Source of the DNA: Pectinophora gossypiella
Taxonomy: Eukaryota; Arthropoda; Insecta; Lepidoptera; Gelechiidae
Direction: 5' to 3'
NCBI RefSeq assembly: GCF_024362695.1
Contig: NC_065410.1
Location: 1,174,001-1,238,000 of the forward strand
Length of the DNA: 64,000 nt
The translations under genes were made by a program, and so were the position numbers. The notes under the pieces are model-generated. The model was not told where the DNA came from. It was given only the letters and a program-made list of their open reading frames with translations, and searched no databases. Numbering within the stretch: the first letter of the stretch is position 1; every line of letters begins with the position of its first letter. Below, piece by piece: positions 1-11,730 of this stretch.

Positions 1-470
1 AAACGTTGCTATTGGTGACCGTCAGAAGGGTCGTTCACGGTCGTCACACGTATCATGTCGGCGAATTTAAACGTGAAATAGTGCTCAATCATTGCTTGCC
101 CTATCAATGCCGCTTAGCACCTATCACCAGATATTTATTTCTAACGTAATAATATTTTTAAATGTCTAGAAGCCTAGACAGATGTATAGTCTGTGGCGCT
201 GAAAGACTCGCTAATTACCTCGCTCACCGGCAGGTGGCGCTGCCAACATTAGCTGATGAACTGCCAAACGATATTTTAGTGCTAAGTAAAAAGATTCTAG
301 ACTTTGTTTTATAAAAATGGTGTTACCCGTGAAGTTCATAGTTTTATTGTGCCTTTTCTCATGTTTGTCATTAAGATTTAATCTACTTCAAAAAAGGAGG
401 ACTACTACTTATTAGATTTTAGAAGAACCACACACCAACGAATAATACCATTCTGTGGTATAGAGTTGAA
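1..470. other. No feature recognised
   Basis: No open frame over 60 codons and no repeat family I recognise. Confidence 0.4.
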
Positions 471-476
471 TCATAA

Positions 477-812
477 TCCGATCCCGACGACCCGATTACT
501 CTAGCCATAGAGGTGGCCAATCAGTCTCGCGGCAACAAACACTTTAAAACCCCAATACCGACCCCGCCGGCGAGGTCGAGGATTTCCCTCATTCAATGCT
601 TATAGCTATCGATCCACTGCGGTTGATTAATTCTTTCCAATATAATCCTATCAGATGATGCCCTGAGCCGACATTCGCGCCCAACTGGGCACCCTCAGGT
701 CTGTTGTCTTAAATTTTGTATCGGGTAAGAGCCCTCAGCCCTCCCAATTTGTTTGGCCAAGTAGTTAATGCCATTTGCGGCAAACCTACAAAAAGTCACG
801 TCAAAAAAAAAG
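477..812 (+). mobile_element. Jockey-like LINE 3' end with poly(A)
   Basis: Same segment as 4841-5168, more diverged, ending AGTCACGTCAAAAAAAAA. Confidence 0.65.
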
Positions 813-814
813 TT

Positions 815-1260
815 GAATCATAATTTTCTTTACTACTACATTTGACACTTCTACTACTTTACTACTGCTGAGGTTGGTCATCCACCTCACCGATCCACAA
901 TACCTACTTTGGACTAGAAAACAAATTCACTCATAAAGATCCTACCCAGGATTCGAACCTCAAAGTTGAAGGCACACATTCTGCTAGACCATCTGTTCTC
1001 TACGGACAGAACCAATTTCAGAAGAGACTGCACATAGGGGCGGATTTAAGATTACATCCAAAGTTTAACCAATTCTTATGGAACTTTTTCATAATTCAAG
1101 ACAGGTCCTGTGAAAGTTTTAACGGCCCGGATACCGGTAAAATTAAACTAGTTCAGACTGGTTCAGACCGGACAAAACTTGCATCGTGCCCGTACGTTAC
1201 CCGGATAAAAGAGGGAATATTTTTTTCATAACAGCGGCTCCGGAGACTAGGTAATTCTAT
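815..1260. other. No gene; one tRNA-like remnant
   Basis: Around 945-1000 the minus strand has a degenerate B-box-like GGATTCGAACCTCAAAGTT region, probably an old SINE. The rest is unassigned. Confidence 0.4.
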
Positions 1261-1262
1261 GA

Positions 1263-1558
1263 ATAATCATCATCATCAGCCCATTAACGTCCCCACTGCT
1301 GGGGCACGGGCCTTCTCTATGGATGGATAGGGAGGTCGGGCCTTAAACCATCACGCGGGCCCAGTGCGGATTGATGGTTATTAACGACTGCTAATGTAGC
1401 CGGGACCAACGGCTTAACGTGCCTTCCGAAGCACGGAGGAGCTCGAGATGAAAACTTTTTTTTTGTGGTCACCCATCCTATGACCGGCTTTTGCGAAAGT
1501 TGCCTAACTTCAACAATCGCAGACCGAGCGCGTTTACCGCTGCGCCACCGAGCTCCTC
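1263..1558 (-). repeat. SINE-C (tRNA/5S-like head)
   Basis: Minus-oriented: GAGCTCGGTGGCGCAGCGG head, 5S-like AGTTAGGCAAC and GGATGGGTGACCAC, A-rich stretch, shared core, and tail GTGCCCCAGCAGTGGGGACG ending in (ATG)n. Confidence 0.75.
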
Positions 1559-1936
1559 TTATGAATAATGAACCTTGGAATAGTTGAACGATTCGCTTCT
1601 GGACATTTCAGGTTGGAAACCATAAGTTCTTTATAGAATTTAATGAAAAGGTGATGAGGGACTTTCCAGGCTACGTTCCCCAAAAATAAAATAATGGCGC
1701 TGGCGAAATTTAACGTTATCATTATCTGCTTACAGATCAGTTACAGCAGCTGTTATAACTGACAGGTGGGACATCAGCTTTATTAAGCACTGGACCCATC
1801 GGCATCTAAGCGTGTGCCATTATGGTGTATCCTAGTTGTAAGTACCTACCTATTTTATTTTATTTTCTTTTCTATTTATGTTTGTCAGTGTGTCAGCAAT
1901 TGTCCAAAATAAAGAATATATTTTGTTTATTACCTA

Positions 1937-2194
1937 TTAGCGCTCGCCCCGGCTTCGCTCGGGTGCAATGCTGAGGAAAAAATGAATTTATTAACGACAT
2001 CACATTAAAAACCTCGAAAATAACAATATTTCTCCACTATTTAATGGATGTTATTATACATACAAACCTTCCTCTTGAATCACTCTGTTTATTAAAAAAA
2101 GACTGCATCAAAATCCGTTGTGTAGTTTTAGTGATTTAAGCGTACATAGGGATATAGGGACAGAAAAAGCGACTTTGTTTTATACTATGTAGTG
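1937..2194 (-). mobile_element. Helitron-like element, second family
   Basis: On the minus strand starts TCACTACATAGTATAAAACA and ends in a GC-rich hairpin region (ACCCGAGCGAAGCC) then CTAA. Related copies at 53293, 56927 and 60537. Confidence 0.65.
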
Positions 2195-2195
2195 A

Positions 2196-2420
2196 TTTTC
2201 TCATTACTCGGGTACATAATTATTTCAAAATACAATGTAATGGCAGAAGCATTTATAAAAGTAACTGTTGCTTCATATTTGGTTCACATTGTGTATAGAA
2301 TTACGTTGCTACCTTTATTGCTTCTCTTTATTTTGATCAGAATAATAATGGGTGGAAGATGCAATTGTGCCTGGTTGTAATTAAAAGGACCTTTATACCC
2401 AAAAATAAAGATAAAAGATG
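2196..2420 (+). mobile_element. P/THAP-like element fragment
   Basis: Shares CTCGGGTACATAATTATT and ATTACGTTGCTACC with 26750-27620. Contains ATGGGTGGAAGATGC (MGGRC, THAP start) at 2349, stopped after ten codons. A separate left-end fragment (GAGGGACTTTCCAGGC) lies at 1652-1735. Confidence 0.6.
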
Positions 2421-2510
2421 CATACGTCTGTTGTCCATGAAATTAGAAGGTTAAACGAAGGAAAATCTTTACAGCAATCAGACATCTATTTTTTTGCAGA
2501 ACATCCCCTG

Positions 2511-2750
2511 GCATGGCTCATGTAACGACTACTTACTTACATCAGTAAGTAGTAACCGGTACCAACGGCTTAACATGCCTTCCGAAGCACGGATCATCTT
2601 ACTTTCGGACAATCAGGTGATCAGCATGTAATGTCCTAACCAAATTAGGGACCACAAAGTAAATTTTGTGATATTGTCCCCACCGGGAATCGAACCCAGG
2701 ATCTCCGGATCGCGAGCCCAACGCTCAACCAACTGGGCTGTTCCCCCGTT
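2511..2750 (-). repeat. SINE-A (tRNA-like head)
   Basis: Minus-oriented. Head with a B box GGTTCGATTCC-like at about 2688-2698, core CCGTGCTTCGGAAGGCA near 2575-2593, and tail with ACTTACTGATGTAAG. The far tail is truncated. Confidence 0.75.
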
Positions 2751-2804
2751 GTGGCCGTTCCCCCGAATCCCTCATGAAAGCCAGCTACTAAATTGCAGGA
2801 AGTA

Positions 2805-2985
2805 ATTTTTGGGCACTTATCATAACATACACACGGGTGCAGGCGTCGTGGCAGACCTCGAAAGAGATGGCGTGATGATTTGGACGCTTGCCGGAGGGAC
2901 TGGCCGGAATACGCACAGGACCGCAAAAAATGGAAAGAGGAAGGGGAGGCCTTTGCCCAGCAGTGGGATCTAGTAGGCTAGATTA
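2805..2985 (+). mobile_element. RTE-like LINE 3' fragment
   Basis: Reads GRPRKRW-like, then DWPEYAQDRKKWKEEGEAF and AQQWDLVG before TAG, the familiar C-terminus of insect endonuclease-reverse transcriptases. Its final bases resemble the SINE-B tail. Confidence 0.65.
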
Positions 2986-3754
2986 GATTAGATCATACCA
3001 TAACAAAGAATCACGTCTGTATACCTAAAAGAATTATGCAGAGGCGTAGAGTATAAGTATTGTATATTCAACCAAAAGTTATAATGAAAGCCATTTCAAA
3101 TTGGCTAGGCCTTCAGTTATTGAATAGGACTTCCCATATTAGCATGGCAGAAATGAATCTCTAGACTAAGAGTAAACCCAGACTTGAATCAAAACATTTA
3201 CTTGGTTAAGTCCAAGTATTTACTCTAAATTCCACGATTAACTAATGAAAACTATGTTTGACTTTAAAGGGAACGTATTCATTTGCATATGAAAGAAAAC
3301 GTAATCTATTAAAAGGTTTACATAAACGTATGAGCGAGCTCGGCTACGTTTACATAACAGAAAGCATTTAGTTGTAGCCAAACCTCAACTCTAGTGTCAG
3401 GGCAGTGGTGGCCCTGGCAAAATATTTAGGTGGTGCGAGCCCTCAAAGTGGCACCCCTCAGCCCTTTAAAATAAAAAAAATGTTATTTACGGGTATGAGC
3501 AATCTAACCCGATGAAGTTAGTTTGCGGCCAGGGTGAACCAGTCTTGGTTGATTACGGCGATGACCCCCCCTATTTCGGCGCCCAATGCGCCTCGCACCG
3601 CCTTAAGGTCGCCCCTGTGTCAGAGATATTAATTGAGCCACCAAAGGCTGACACGGGTCATGTAACGACTATCAGTAGTTACCTGTAATGTCCTAGCCAA
3701 ATATGTTGAAATAGGTGAGACTTTTGACTTTAAACTTATTTATTTTATATAAAA

Positions 3755-4090
3755 CTAGCTTTTGCCCGCGACTTCGTCCGAGTGGCGTGTTATAAAAGAG
3801 AGATCTTTGTGTTTGTGGGAGTGCATATCAAATTTCAAGCATCTAATTTATACAGTTTAGATTTTTTCATACAATGTTTTTTCCCGCTAACTCCCATTTT
3901 TCAAAATACAGCCATAACTAAACTTTATATTTACTAAGGTATGCATGCATGCTAGATTGAAAACATCTATCTTACGCGGTTTTAATTTTTTAGTGCACCT
4001 CTACGGTACCTAAGCTACGTCCCTTCCAAATTTCAAGTGCCTACGTTTAGCCGTTTAGGCTGTGCGTTAATATGTCAGTCAGTCAGTTTA
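3755..4090 (-). mobile_element. Helitron-like non-autonomous element
   Basis: Read on the minus strand the element ends ...GACGAAGTCGCGGGCAAAAG then CTAG, followed by T, with a short GC hairpin just upstream of CTAG, as Helitrons do. The 5' part (near 4090) is truncated after the GACTGACTGAC motif. Confidence 0.65.
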
Positions 4091-4840
4091 GCACCGGACG
4101 AACAAGAGAAGAGCCTATAAGAGCTCTGTGTCAAATACACCAACACGACGCGTTGCTATATATTAGCGGCAGGCGTTCATATTTCCATCAAAATTAAATA
4201 CACTTTATTGCACAGAACTTAATAACAAACCACCAAACTAGGAATCGCAAAATGATTTTTGTGATGTCCCCGAGTTCTCCGGATTCTGAACCCAACACTC
4301 AATCACTGGACCACAGAGCTCTAGCACTATACGCTTCCCAGTTTGTCTGGCAAAGTAGTGTAAGTAAATGAATCACCCAACATCACACCATCAAATATTT
4401 ACATTTATTTTTCTCTCAAAATAGTCAATTTATACAATACCTACAGATAGAGTATTCCGGCACACCCCAGACACTTCATACAAAACACCTCGTATTACAC
4501 AGACACTACACACTGACGTTATCGCGCATCTGTGTGTGTGACGTCTGATGCCATACCATTGAAGACTAAAGTATGGCCGAGGGGGTTGAGGTAAACCTAG
4601 CTCAACCGCTGGTGGGGAGCGGAGGTTGCCGTTCTATTAGTATTATTCCTTATTCTATGATTACAGGCAGGTTCATTAGTCATAATGATGAAATACCATG
4701 TGCGCCAATATCGACATGAAAGACACTTGACTTTGTGTTCCTCGATAACATTAAATGGACAGTTTGACAGTAATAAATGTACCACAAGTTACACACACTA
4801 GCTAGAAATTTGTTTAAATCACGTCAAAAAAAAACAGACG

Positions 4841-5168
4841 TAATATACGATCCCGACGACCCTATTACTCTAGCCATAGAGGCAGCCAATCAGCTCGCGA
4901 CACCAAACACTTCAGGACCCCGATACCGACCCCGCCGGCGTGGTCGACGATTTCCCCCATTCAGCGCTTATCGCTATCGACCCACTAGGGTCGATTAATT
5001 CTTTCAAATATTTTTCCTCTCAGACAACGCCCTGAGCCGAGGTTCGCGCCCAACTGGGCACCCTCAGGACGTTGTGTCGGGTGAGAGCCTTCAGCGCTCC
5101 CCATTTGTCCGGTCAAGTAGTTAATGCCATCTGCGGCAAATCTACAATAAGTCACGTCAAAAAAAAAT
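4841..5168 (+). mobile_element. Jockey-like LINE 3' end with poly(A)
   Basis: Begins at DPDDPITLAIEAANQLATP, continues to YRPTRVD and stop at 4996-4998, then about 165 bp of 3' UTR ending AGTCACGTCAAAAAAAA. Confidence 0.7.
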
Positions 5169-5337
5169 GTACAGTTTGATAATTAAAAAGCTTAATATAC
5201 GTTCCCTCACATATTTCCGGATGAAAAAATCTATAACTGAAATTTTATTAACTGTGCAAGAAAGTGAAATAAATGGTATTATTATAAAATAAAACAAAGG
5301 AGGACACTTCATAGCGATGGATAGAGGCAATTATATA

Positions 5338-5809
5338 CAGTGTTAGTGACATTATAACAAATACTCAGGGGGGTGATTCAGACCATGGTTCTGAGGTAAT
5401 ACCAAGTGGATTTTCCATCGCAAAATTTAAGTTTTTTTTTTAGTTTTTTTAATTATTTTCATTTCTATACTTTTGTGATCGAAAATTCCACTTGATATTA
5501 ACTCAGAATAAGGAGCTGAATCAGCCCCCTCAATATTCGTTACGATGTCACTTACACCCCGTACCAATACATACAGGTAGCCATACAAGTAGGTATGGGT
5601 CTTAGTGACACTGTAACGAATACTGAGGGGGATTATTCAGACCATAATTCTGAGTTTATATCAAGTGGAATTTCCTGTCGGAAAATTCATGAACATTTTT
5701 GTTTTTTTTTTAAGTTATTTTAGTTCCAAAATTTTTTTTTTTATAACAACTCAAAATCATGGTCCGATTCACCTATCAAAGTTTTCGTTAAGATGTCACT
5801 AACACCTTG
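5338..5809 (+). mobile_element. Dimeric Tc1/mariner-like MITE
   Basis: Unit 1 (5338-5556) and unit 2 (about 5597-5809) are each foldbacks starting (C)AGTGTTAGTGACAT-like and containing ATATCAAGTGGAATTTTCC and its inverse. They are joined by a linker with GGTAGCCATACAAGTAGGTA. Outer flanks are TA. Confidence 0.8.
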
Positions 5810-5853
5810 TAAGTATACTTACTCTTAAAAATTACTATAATACAGCATGGAAA

Positions 5854-6128
5854 GGAGCTCGGTGGTGCAGCTGTTAACGCGCTCGGTCTGCGATTGTTGA
5901 AGTAAAGCAACTTTCGCAAAGGCCGGTCATAGGATAGGGTGACCACAAAAAAAAAAGTTTTCATCTCGAGCTCCTCCGTGCTTCGGAAGGCACGTTAAGC
6001 CGTTGGTCCCAGCTGCATTAGCAGTCGTTAATAACCATCAATCCGCACTGGGCCCGCGTGATGGTTTAAGGCCCGTTCTCCCTATCCATCCATAGGGAAG
6101 GCTCGTGCCCCAGCAGTGGGGACGTTAT
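5854..6128 (+). repeat. SINE-C
   Basis: Plus-oriented copy: GAGCTCGGTGGTGCAGC, TTGAAGTAAAGCAACTTTCG, GGATAGGGTGACCAC, core CCGTGCTTCGGAAGGCACG, tail CCCCAGCAGTGGGGACG. Confidence 0.75.
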
Positions 6129-6455
6129 GACAACCTGGTGTGACCACGAGTCCGGAACGATTACTGGGCTGATGATGACAGCATGGAATAGATTCACTGG
6201 GGTGTACACCGGCTTGCTTCTCAATCGGAGAGCACCTATTCTAACTCCGGTGCCGGACTTGCACCAGTTATTAACTTATCTAAGTACAGCTTTCACTAAA
6301 ACAGTTAGCTCGACCAATATAGACGGCAATACGGCTCACCACCTGTCACGTTGGGCTAACAGAAAGCTCAGTGAGGTGTAGGTACTTAGTTCGTCTTGCG
6401 ATAGATGTACCTCTGACTACCCCAATAGGGATGTAGTCGTGAACTTATGTGGAAT
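6129..6455 (+). repeat. Unclassified dispersed repeat
   Basis: An 84-codon open frame here is not convincing as a gene, since parts recur at 26245-26360, 26590-26670, 49300-49440 and 49815-49890 (GCTCACCACCTGTCACGTTG; GTACTTAGTTC; CTCTGACTACCCCAAT). Confidence 0.5.
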
Positions 6456-6597
6456 AGAAATTCAGGTTCCAGGCACTACTGAAGTTTGAAGTACGCTTCG
6501 CAGTATGCGTCCGTAAAGTTCAACTCAAAATTTTGAAGCCTCTTGAATATTCTAGAGACAACTTCCATTAATGCAATGAACTATTTTCCTTTTCTGT

Positions 6598-6762
6598 GAC
6601 TCTGTGGTTGAGGGTCGGGCTCACAATTCAGAGGTCATTGGTTCAATTACCAGTCTTCTTCTATCGTGTGGGTTGTGAGGTGAATTACCAACCCCATCAA
6701 CCCTGGTGTCAGGGTTATTATTGAGCCGCCAAAGGCCCCTGACATGGCTCATGTAACGAAAT
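6598..6762. repeat. SINE-A head (+) joined to SINE-A tail (-)
   Basis: 6598-6650 is a degenerate plus-oriented tRNA-like head; 6653-6762 is a minus-oriented tail (CCCTGACATGGCTCATGTAA end). The core is missing. This is a rearranged or doubly inserted remnant. Confidence 0.55.
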
Positions 6763-6879
6763 GTAATGTAATTACCAGTGAAGACACATCTAACAAAAGA
6801 AACACTTTGTGTGACTGTCTCCGGTTTGGCCAGGCGATTGCAGGCTAAACTCGTGAACGTCAGGGCCGCCTATGTAAGT

Positions 6880-7018
6880 TTGTTTTTTATTTTGCCGTGT
6901 ATCCCAATCCAACCCGCATTGGAGCAGCGTGGTGAAGTATGCTCCATACCCCCTCCGGTTGATTGTGGGGAGGCCTGTGCCCAGCAGTGGGACGTATATA
7001 GGCTGTTTATGTTATGTG
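6880..7018 (+). repeat. SINE-B tail, 5'-truncated
   Basis: AACCCGCATTGGAGCAGCG to TATATAGGCTGTTTATG. Confidence 0.65.
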
Positions 7019-7159
7019 TTATGTATCCAATTATTGCCTCGGATAGCATCATTTGGTCGGACAAATGGGGAGCACTGAGTGCACTCACCTTTTACGAAAT
7101 CGATAACTTATTTTTAGGTAATTCTAAAAATTACGAGGGCTGTCAATTGTTATAAGAGA

Positions 7160-8630
7160 AAAGCGATTTAGCAGCCATTTCTTGAATTGAAATATCCATT
7201 ACGAAGGACAAAGAGAAAAATGGGCAAAAAATTGAACACTAATGCACCTATTGTCCGTATTCGGGGCAGAGTAGTCTTCGTTTGTTTTGGTAGATAAAGC
7301 ACAATGTGGAGCGTTCACACACTCGCTAGCGAATATAATTATTTAAACCCCACCTCGTCTTTTTCCAGCGGGGTTTTCTATCGTGTAGACTGTGAGGTAT
7401 AATGACCTACCACACCCATTGATATGTCGTTTCCGAGAACGTTCTCAGTTTGGGAACATCATTGATTTACCACTACCGTAGATACAGTGCTTGATACAAA
7501 AATGTACATTCGTACACAGCGGTATATACATTCAATAAAGTCGTGCCAAATTAAGAAAGTACGCATCGTTTACTAATATACTTAATATTAGCTTATGGTG
7601 CTTCGTATCGCGGCCGGGTACTGCGACTCGGATTGACAGGGAGTCGTTGCTTAATAAATAATAATTTTGGTGGGTTTTACTGCGAAAATTAAAATATTTA
7701 TACTGTGATAACATTACTTATTAAAATATGATGTTCCATCCTTCTTTCTCGCTTAGAGCTTCTATTTTTGCAAGTTCACACGCACTTATCCGTGTTGCCA
7801 GTTCGGCGCCTAATCGCGCACTGAGGTAAATTACTGTCGACGTCGCTATATTAACAGTAACTTTGTGTCCCACTTTTTGAGCGCTGATGTTCAATCTACG
7901 GTAGTAGTAGATCAATGGAGAACATCCTCGGCAGTAAAAACGTGCAAAAGTTATACAAAAAGAGGTTTATTTACCTAGCCTTTAAGCATATAGAGTCAAA
8001 GTACAAAAAGAACAATTTGAAACAAAAGCAGGCAATGTCTCTGTCGTGGCCAGATCGTAGAAAAAGTGAAGCTAAAATGAATGAACGAACATTTTTTATG
8101 TGCACACACATTTAGAAACTAGAACTAAAATTAAAAATATTTCAATAAGTACTTAATCTTCAATCAATCATTATTTTTTTATTACATATGACAAGACATA
8201 ATCTTCAAGAAAAGTTTTTATTTATTTTTATTTTGGTCATCGTAAATAAACGTTACAAACATACGCTCATGAATAACCACGAATCGTCATTGTGGTGAAG
8301 AACTCAATTGGGGTGGTCAAAGGTCATCCATCGCAAGATCAACAGTAAAAATTAAAGGAGAACAGTCAAAAGGTAATATAAATAAAATAAAAATGTTTCT
8401 TCAATTCGTAACGGGTATGTGAACAAACCATATCATGGAAACTTTCCAATGTTCCACGTTCCCAATTCGAACCTATTTTTTTTCAATCAGTATAAATATG
8501 GGCCATTCGGGAAATGACACGAGCAACTAGGTGACATGTATCGTGTCCCGAGGTGACCGGAAGAAGGAAACAAAGTTTCTGCTATACGACTACATACGTA
8601 ATAGAATATTGCTATTACTACATACATAAC
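7160..8630. other. No supported gene
   Basis: Short open frames at 7721-7915 (-) and 7915-8115 (+) meet head to head. Neither shows a known domain or splice context, so they are not called. A SINE-A tail scrap lies near 7378-7428. Confidence 0.4.
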
Positions 8631-8632
8631 AC

Positions 8633-9166
8633 ACTAGCTTTTGCCCGCGACTTCGTCCGCGTGGCGTGTTATAAAAGAGAGATCTTTGTGTATGTGGGAG
8701 TGCATATCAAATTTCAAGCATCTAACTTATGCAGTTTAGATTTTTTCATACATTTTTTCCCGCTAACTCCCATTTTTCAAAATACAGTCATAACTAAACT
8801 TTATATTTACTAAGGTACGCATGCATGCTAGATTGAAAACATCTATCTTACGCGGTTTCGTTTTTTTCATACAAATGTTTTTTCCCGCTAACTCCCATTT
8901 CCGTGAGAATTTTGCAATATCCTGTTGCAACTAAGTTTTACGTTAACTAAGGTACCTGCATGCCAAATTTCAAGCGTCTAACTTAAGCGGTTTAGATTTT
9001 TCATACAAAATGATTTTCCCGCTAATTCACGTTCCCGTGGGAATTCCTTTCTTAGTGCACCTCTATGGTACCTAAGCTACTTCCAAATTTCAAGTGCCTA
9101 CGATTAGCCGTTTAGGCTGTGCGTTGATATGTCAGTCAGTCAGTTTCTCCTTTTATATATTTAGAT
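8633..9166 (-). mobile_element. Helitron-like element with repeated internal modules
   Basis: Same family as 3755-4090: CTAG end at 8633, and on the other side the start motif ATATATAAAAGGAGAAACTG. Three related ~110-bp internal modules (each with TTTCCCGCTAA and ACTAAGGTAC) follow in a row. Confidence 0.7.
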
Positions 9167-9739
9167 AGATAATGGACGCACGTTTAATATATAAGACCCT
9201 AAAATAATATAAGTTTAAAATCTAAAACCCGTTTTTCTTTTTATGATATTTGTTATGTTGTGTGTGTTTTATTCCAGATAATCAAGACAGCTTCTTAGTT
9301 AAATTCTGATTCATGGTTTAGAAGTTTGGTGGGATAAACAACTCATTTTTGCTTCGGCGAGGTCGAATAAAAATATGTTTTCTCTGAAAATAACGCCAAA
9401 TGAAGCGCTGTGAGAGAATCAGAGCGGAAAATCTAATTTTATCTAGAATCTAGATCCTTAATGAATAATGAGTAGGGCTGATGATAACAAGAACTTTAAT
9501 GTTAGACGCCCGACTGAGCATAAATCAACGCATATAATTGTTTTACTTGGGCAAAAATTCCAGTAGAAAAGTAGAGTGTAACTCTCATACATACATTTTT
9601 GCTTGTCGTGATTTTTTTTTCTTGTGGGATAAGCAGAACGTAGTGGATAGCTCACTGGGACGGACTAACCTATAAAATGCTACTTAGGTTCTATGACGAT
9701 CTTGTGACGTAGCGAGTAGGCGCCGCTACTTCAAAAGCG

Positions 9740-9960
9740 CACCCGTGATGCCGGGCAGCAGCAGTATCAGTACTGTTTGGAGGCCGCGGTAATGGATTCT
9801 GGTAGGACTCTAGCTAGAACATCACCGATTGAGAAATAGGTCGGTGTACTGCGGAACGGAAGGTGATTGGGGCAACCACCATTCTACACGCGCTTTCTAT
9901 GGAGTACCTAATGAAAATGGAGGCGATTACTCCACCGACAAGAGCGCAGCTCTTAAATAA
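9740..9960 (+). repeat. SINE-E-like, degenerate
   Basis: Diverged copy ending CCGACAAGAGCGCAGCTCTTAA. Confidence 0.45.
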
Positions 9961-10051
9961 AGAGAGACAGAGATTATTTTACCTCTTCTTCTAACAACCT
10001 AACATCACCGCTCAGGGTGGCGCCGTCGCAACAAACCGAGCGTATCTAAAT

Positions 10052-10445
10052 TAGTGATGTGCCGGATCGATAAAAATGTATATCCGCGGATACGGATCTG
10101 AATACGGATATTTAGTGTAAAGATCCGCGGATACGGATACGGATCTTTATTTCGATTGGTGTCGGTGCCCGCGACCTTGAAACGATAGTTGACGTCTTCG
10201 CTCGCCGCAACGTCAGGCAGCAGGACACGTTTTAACTTGCATTGCGCGGGTAGTACTTTTGTTTTGGTTATGGTAAAACAATCTGAATGGAATTTTATAG
10301 TTTTTTATTTAATAATTCTACTCAATCACCTGAAAAAGATCCGTAAAAGAGCCGCGTGAAAAGTAACGGACACGGACACGGATACGGATTTTTCTTTTAT
10401 CTCGGATATCCGCGGATACGGATACGGATATTCGGAACATCACTA
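10052..10445. mobile_element. hAT-type MITE with CGGATA arrays
   Basis: Ends TAGTGATGTGCCGGAT and its inverse are flanked by the perfect 8-bp direct repeat ATCTAAAT at 10044-10051 and 10446-10453. The TAGTGATG end and 8-bp duplication are hAT hallmarks. Both subterminal regions are full of CGGATA/CGGATACGGAT copies in both orientations. 394 bp, non-coding. Confidence 0.9.
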
Positions 10446-10459
10446 ATCTAAATAATTAT

Positions 10460-11330
10460 AACTGTAAATGACAACTCTCTAACTCTAAATGATCACCACA
10501 CGACACTAATTGAAGAGCGACTATATATTCAATTCATGTTTGGATCATAGAAAATAGATATCATGTGGTTTCCAGGATTTGTGCCCAGTTAATGGCAATA
10601 GGATCGCCCCCTTTGAGACATAAACGTAGCTGGTAAGGGGAGTGGTTGTATTATACATGTCTGCCTACCCCTTCGGGGATACAGTCGTGAAGCTGTTATG
10701 TTATATTTACCCTAAGTAGGTACCGTGAACTATAGGTATTTCTATATTGGTAAAAAAATACATTATCACCAGAATTATTATAGAAAAATATTTTTTATCG
10801 CAACAACACCTCGACGCCTGAATATTCAACGCCTAAATGCTTTGTAGTCGAAAAGGTAATATTATAAATTGCTTTGTAAAAAGTGTTATCCAAAATACAT
10901 GTGTGACATGGTAATATACTAAAGTATCTAAGTATTACGCGTAAGTAGAAAGTAGATTTACGAAAAAGATTTATAATGCGGTGGTAAGTGGTAGTGTTGG
11001 AAGAGATTGGAAGAAGCGGTGTGTTGACAATTGCAACTTAAAAATACCTTTTAAAAAAATACTAATTATTTATTTATTTATTTTTTTAATTAATTTTATA
11101 TCCATCGATCTATCTCTTATTGTCGGACCTGTTTTTAACTTTTATAACTACTTAAAGTAAATTAAATGCGAACTGGCAAAATAATCAGTGTTTTTTACTA
11201 CAGTCTATGAGAAGTGAAAGTAATTATTAAATAGTTTGTTTTATTAAGATAATTTATAAATATTTTATTTTACCAAATAAAATGCGAATTTTTATCTGTG
11301 TATTACAAGACCCGCAACACGGGCGGCCAT
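10460..11330. other. AT-rich stretch without genes
   Basis: Contains a dispersed TACCCCTTCGGGGATACAG motif near 10670. Nothing else is supported. Confidence 0.4.
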
Positions 11331-11342
11331 GTTGGAGGTTCG

Positions 11343-11438
11343 TGTGACGTCACATTTCACAAAATAAATAAAAACTATCTGTCAGGTTTCAAGTCATAGT
11401 GTTTGACAGTTTCCTTGTTTGTTGAAATGTGACGTCAC
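11343..11438. repeat. Inverted repeat with TGACGTCA cores
   Basis: TGTGACGTCACATTTCA at 11343 pairs with TGAAATGTGACGTCAC near 11423-11438. Each arm holds the palindrome TGACGTCA. It could be a small MITE; no target duplication is seen. Confidence 0.5.
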
Positions 11439-11524
11439 TGCACAAAATGTCACATGACCAATGGTTGTCGCGCGTAATTTAAAATAATTGAAGAAGAATA
11501 AATATGTTTTTTCTTTCTATTATA

Positions 11525-11730
11525 CAGGATGTTAGTGACATTGTAACGAATACTCAAGGGAATGATTCAGACCATGATTCTAAGTTAATATCAAGTGGAA
11601 TTTTCCGTCGCAAAATTCTTTCTTTTAGTTTCTTTTAAATTATTTTCCGTTCCATACTTTTGTGACGGAAAATTCCACTTGATATCAAGTCAGAATCATG
11701 GCTTGAATCGTCCCTCAAAGTTTTCGAAGC
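11525..11730 (+). mobile_element. Single unit of the CAGGGTG-type MITE
   Basis: Foldback of about 205 bp with the ATATCAAGTGGAATTTTCC arms. The distal end is truncated after CCTCAAAGTTTTCG. Confidence 0.65.

Noticed and set aside
6778..7155. 125-codon ORF as a gene
   Set aside because: Its middle is the SINE-B tail (6880-7018); there is no domain and no splice context.
7915..8115. 66-codon Lys-rich ORF
   Set aside because: No family recognised, no promoter or splice evidence, length within chance expectation for this composition.
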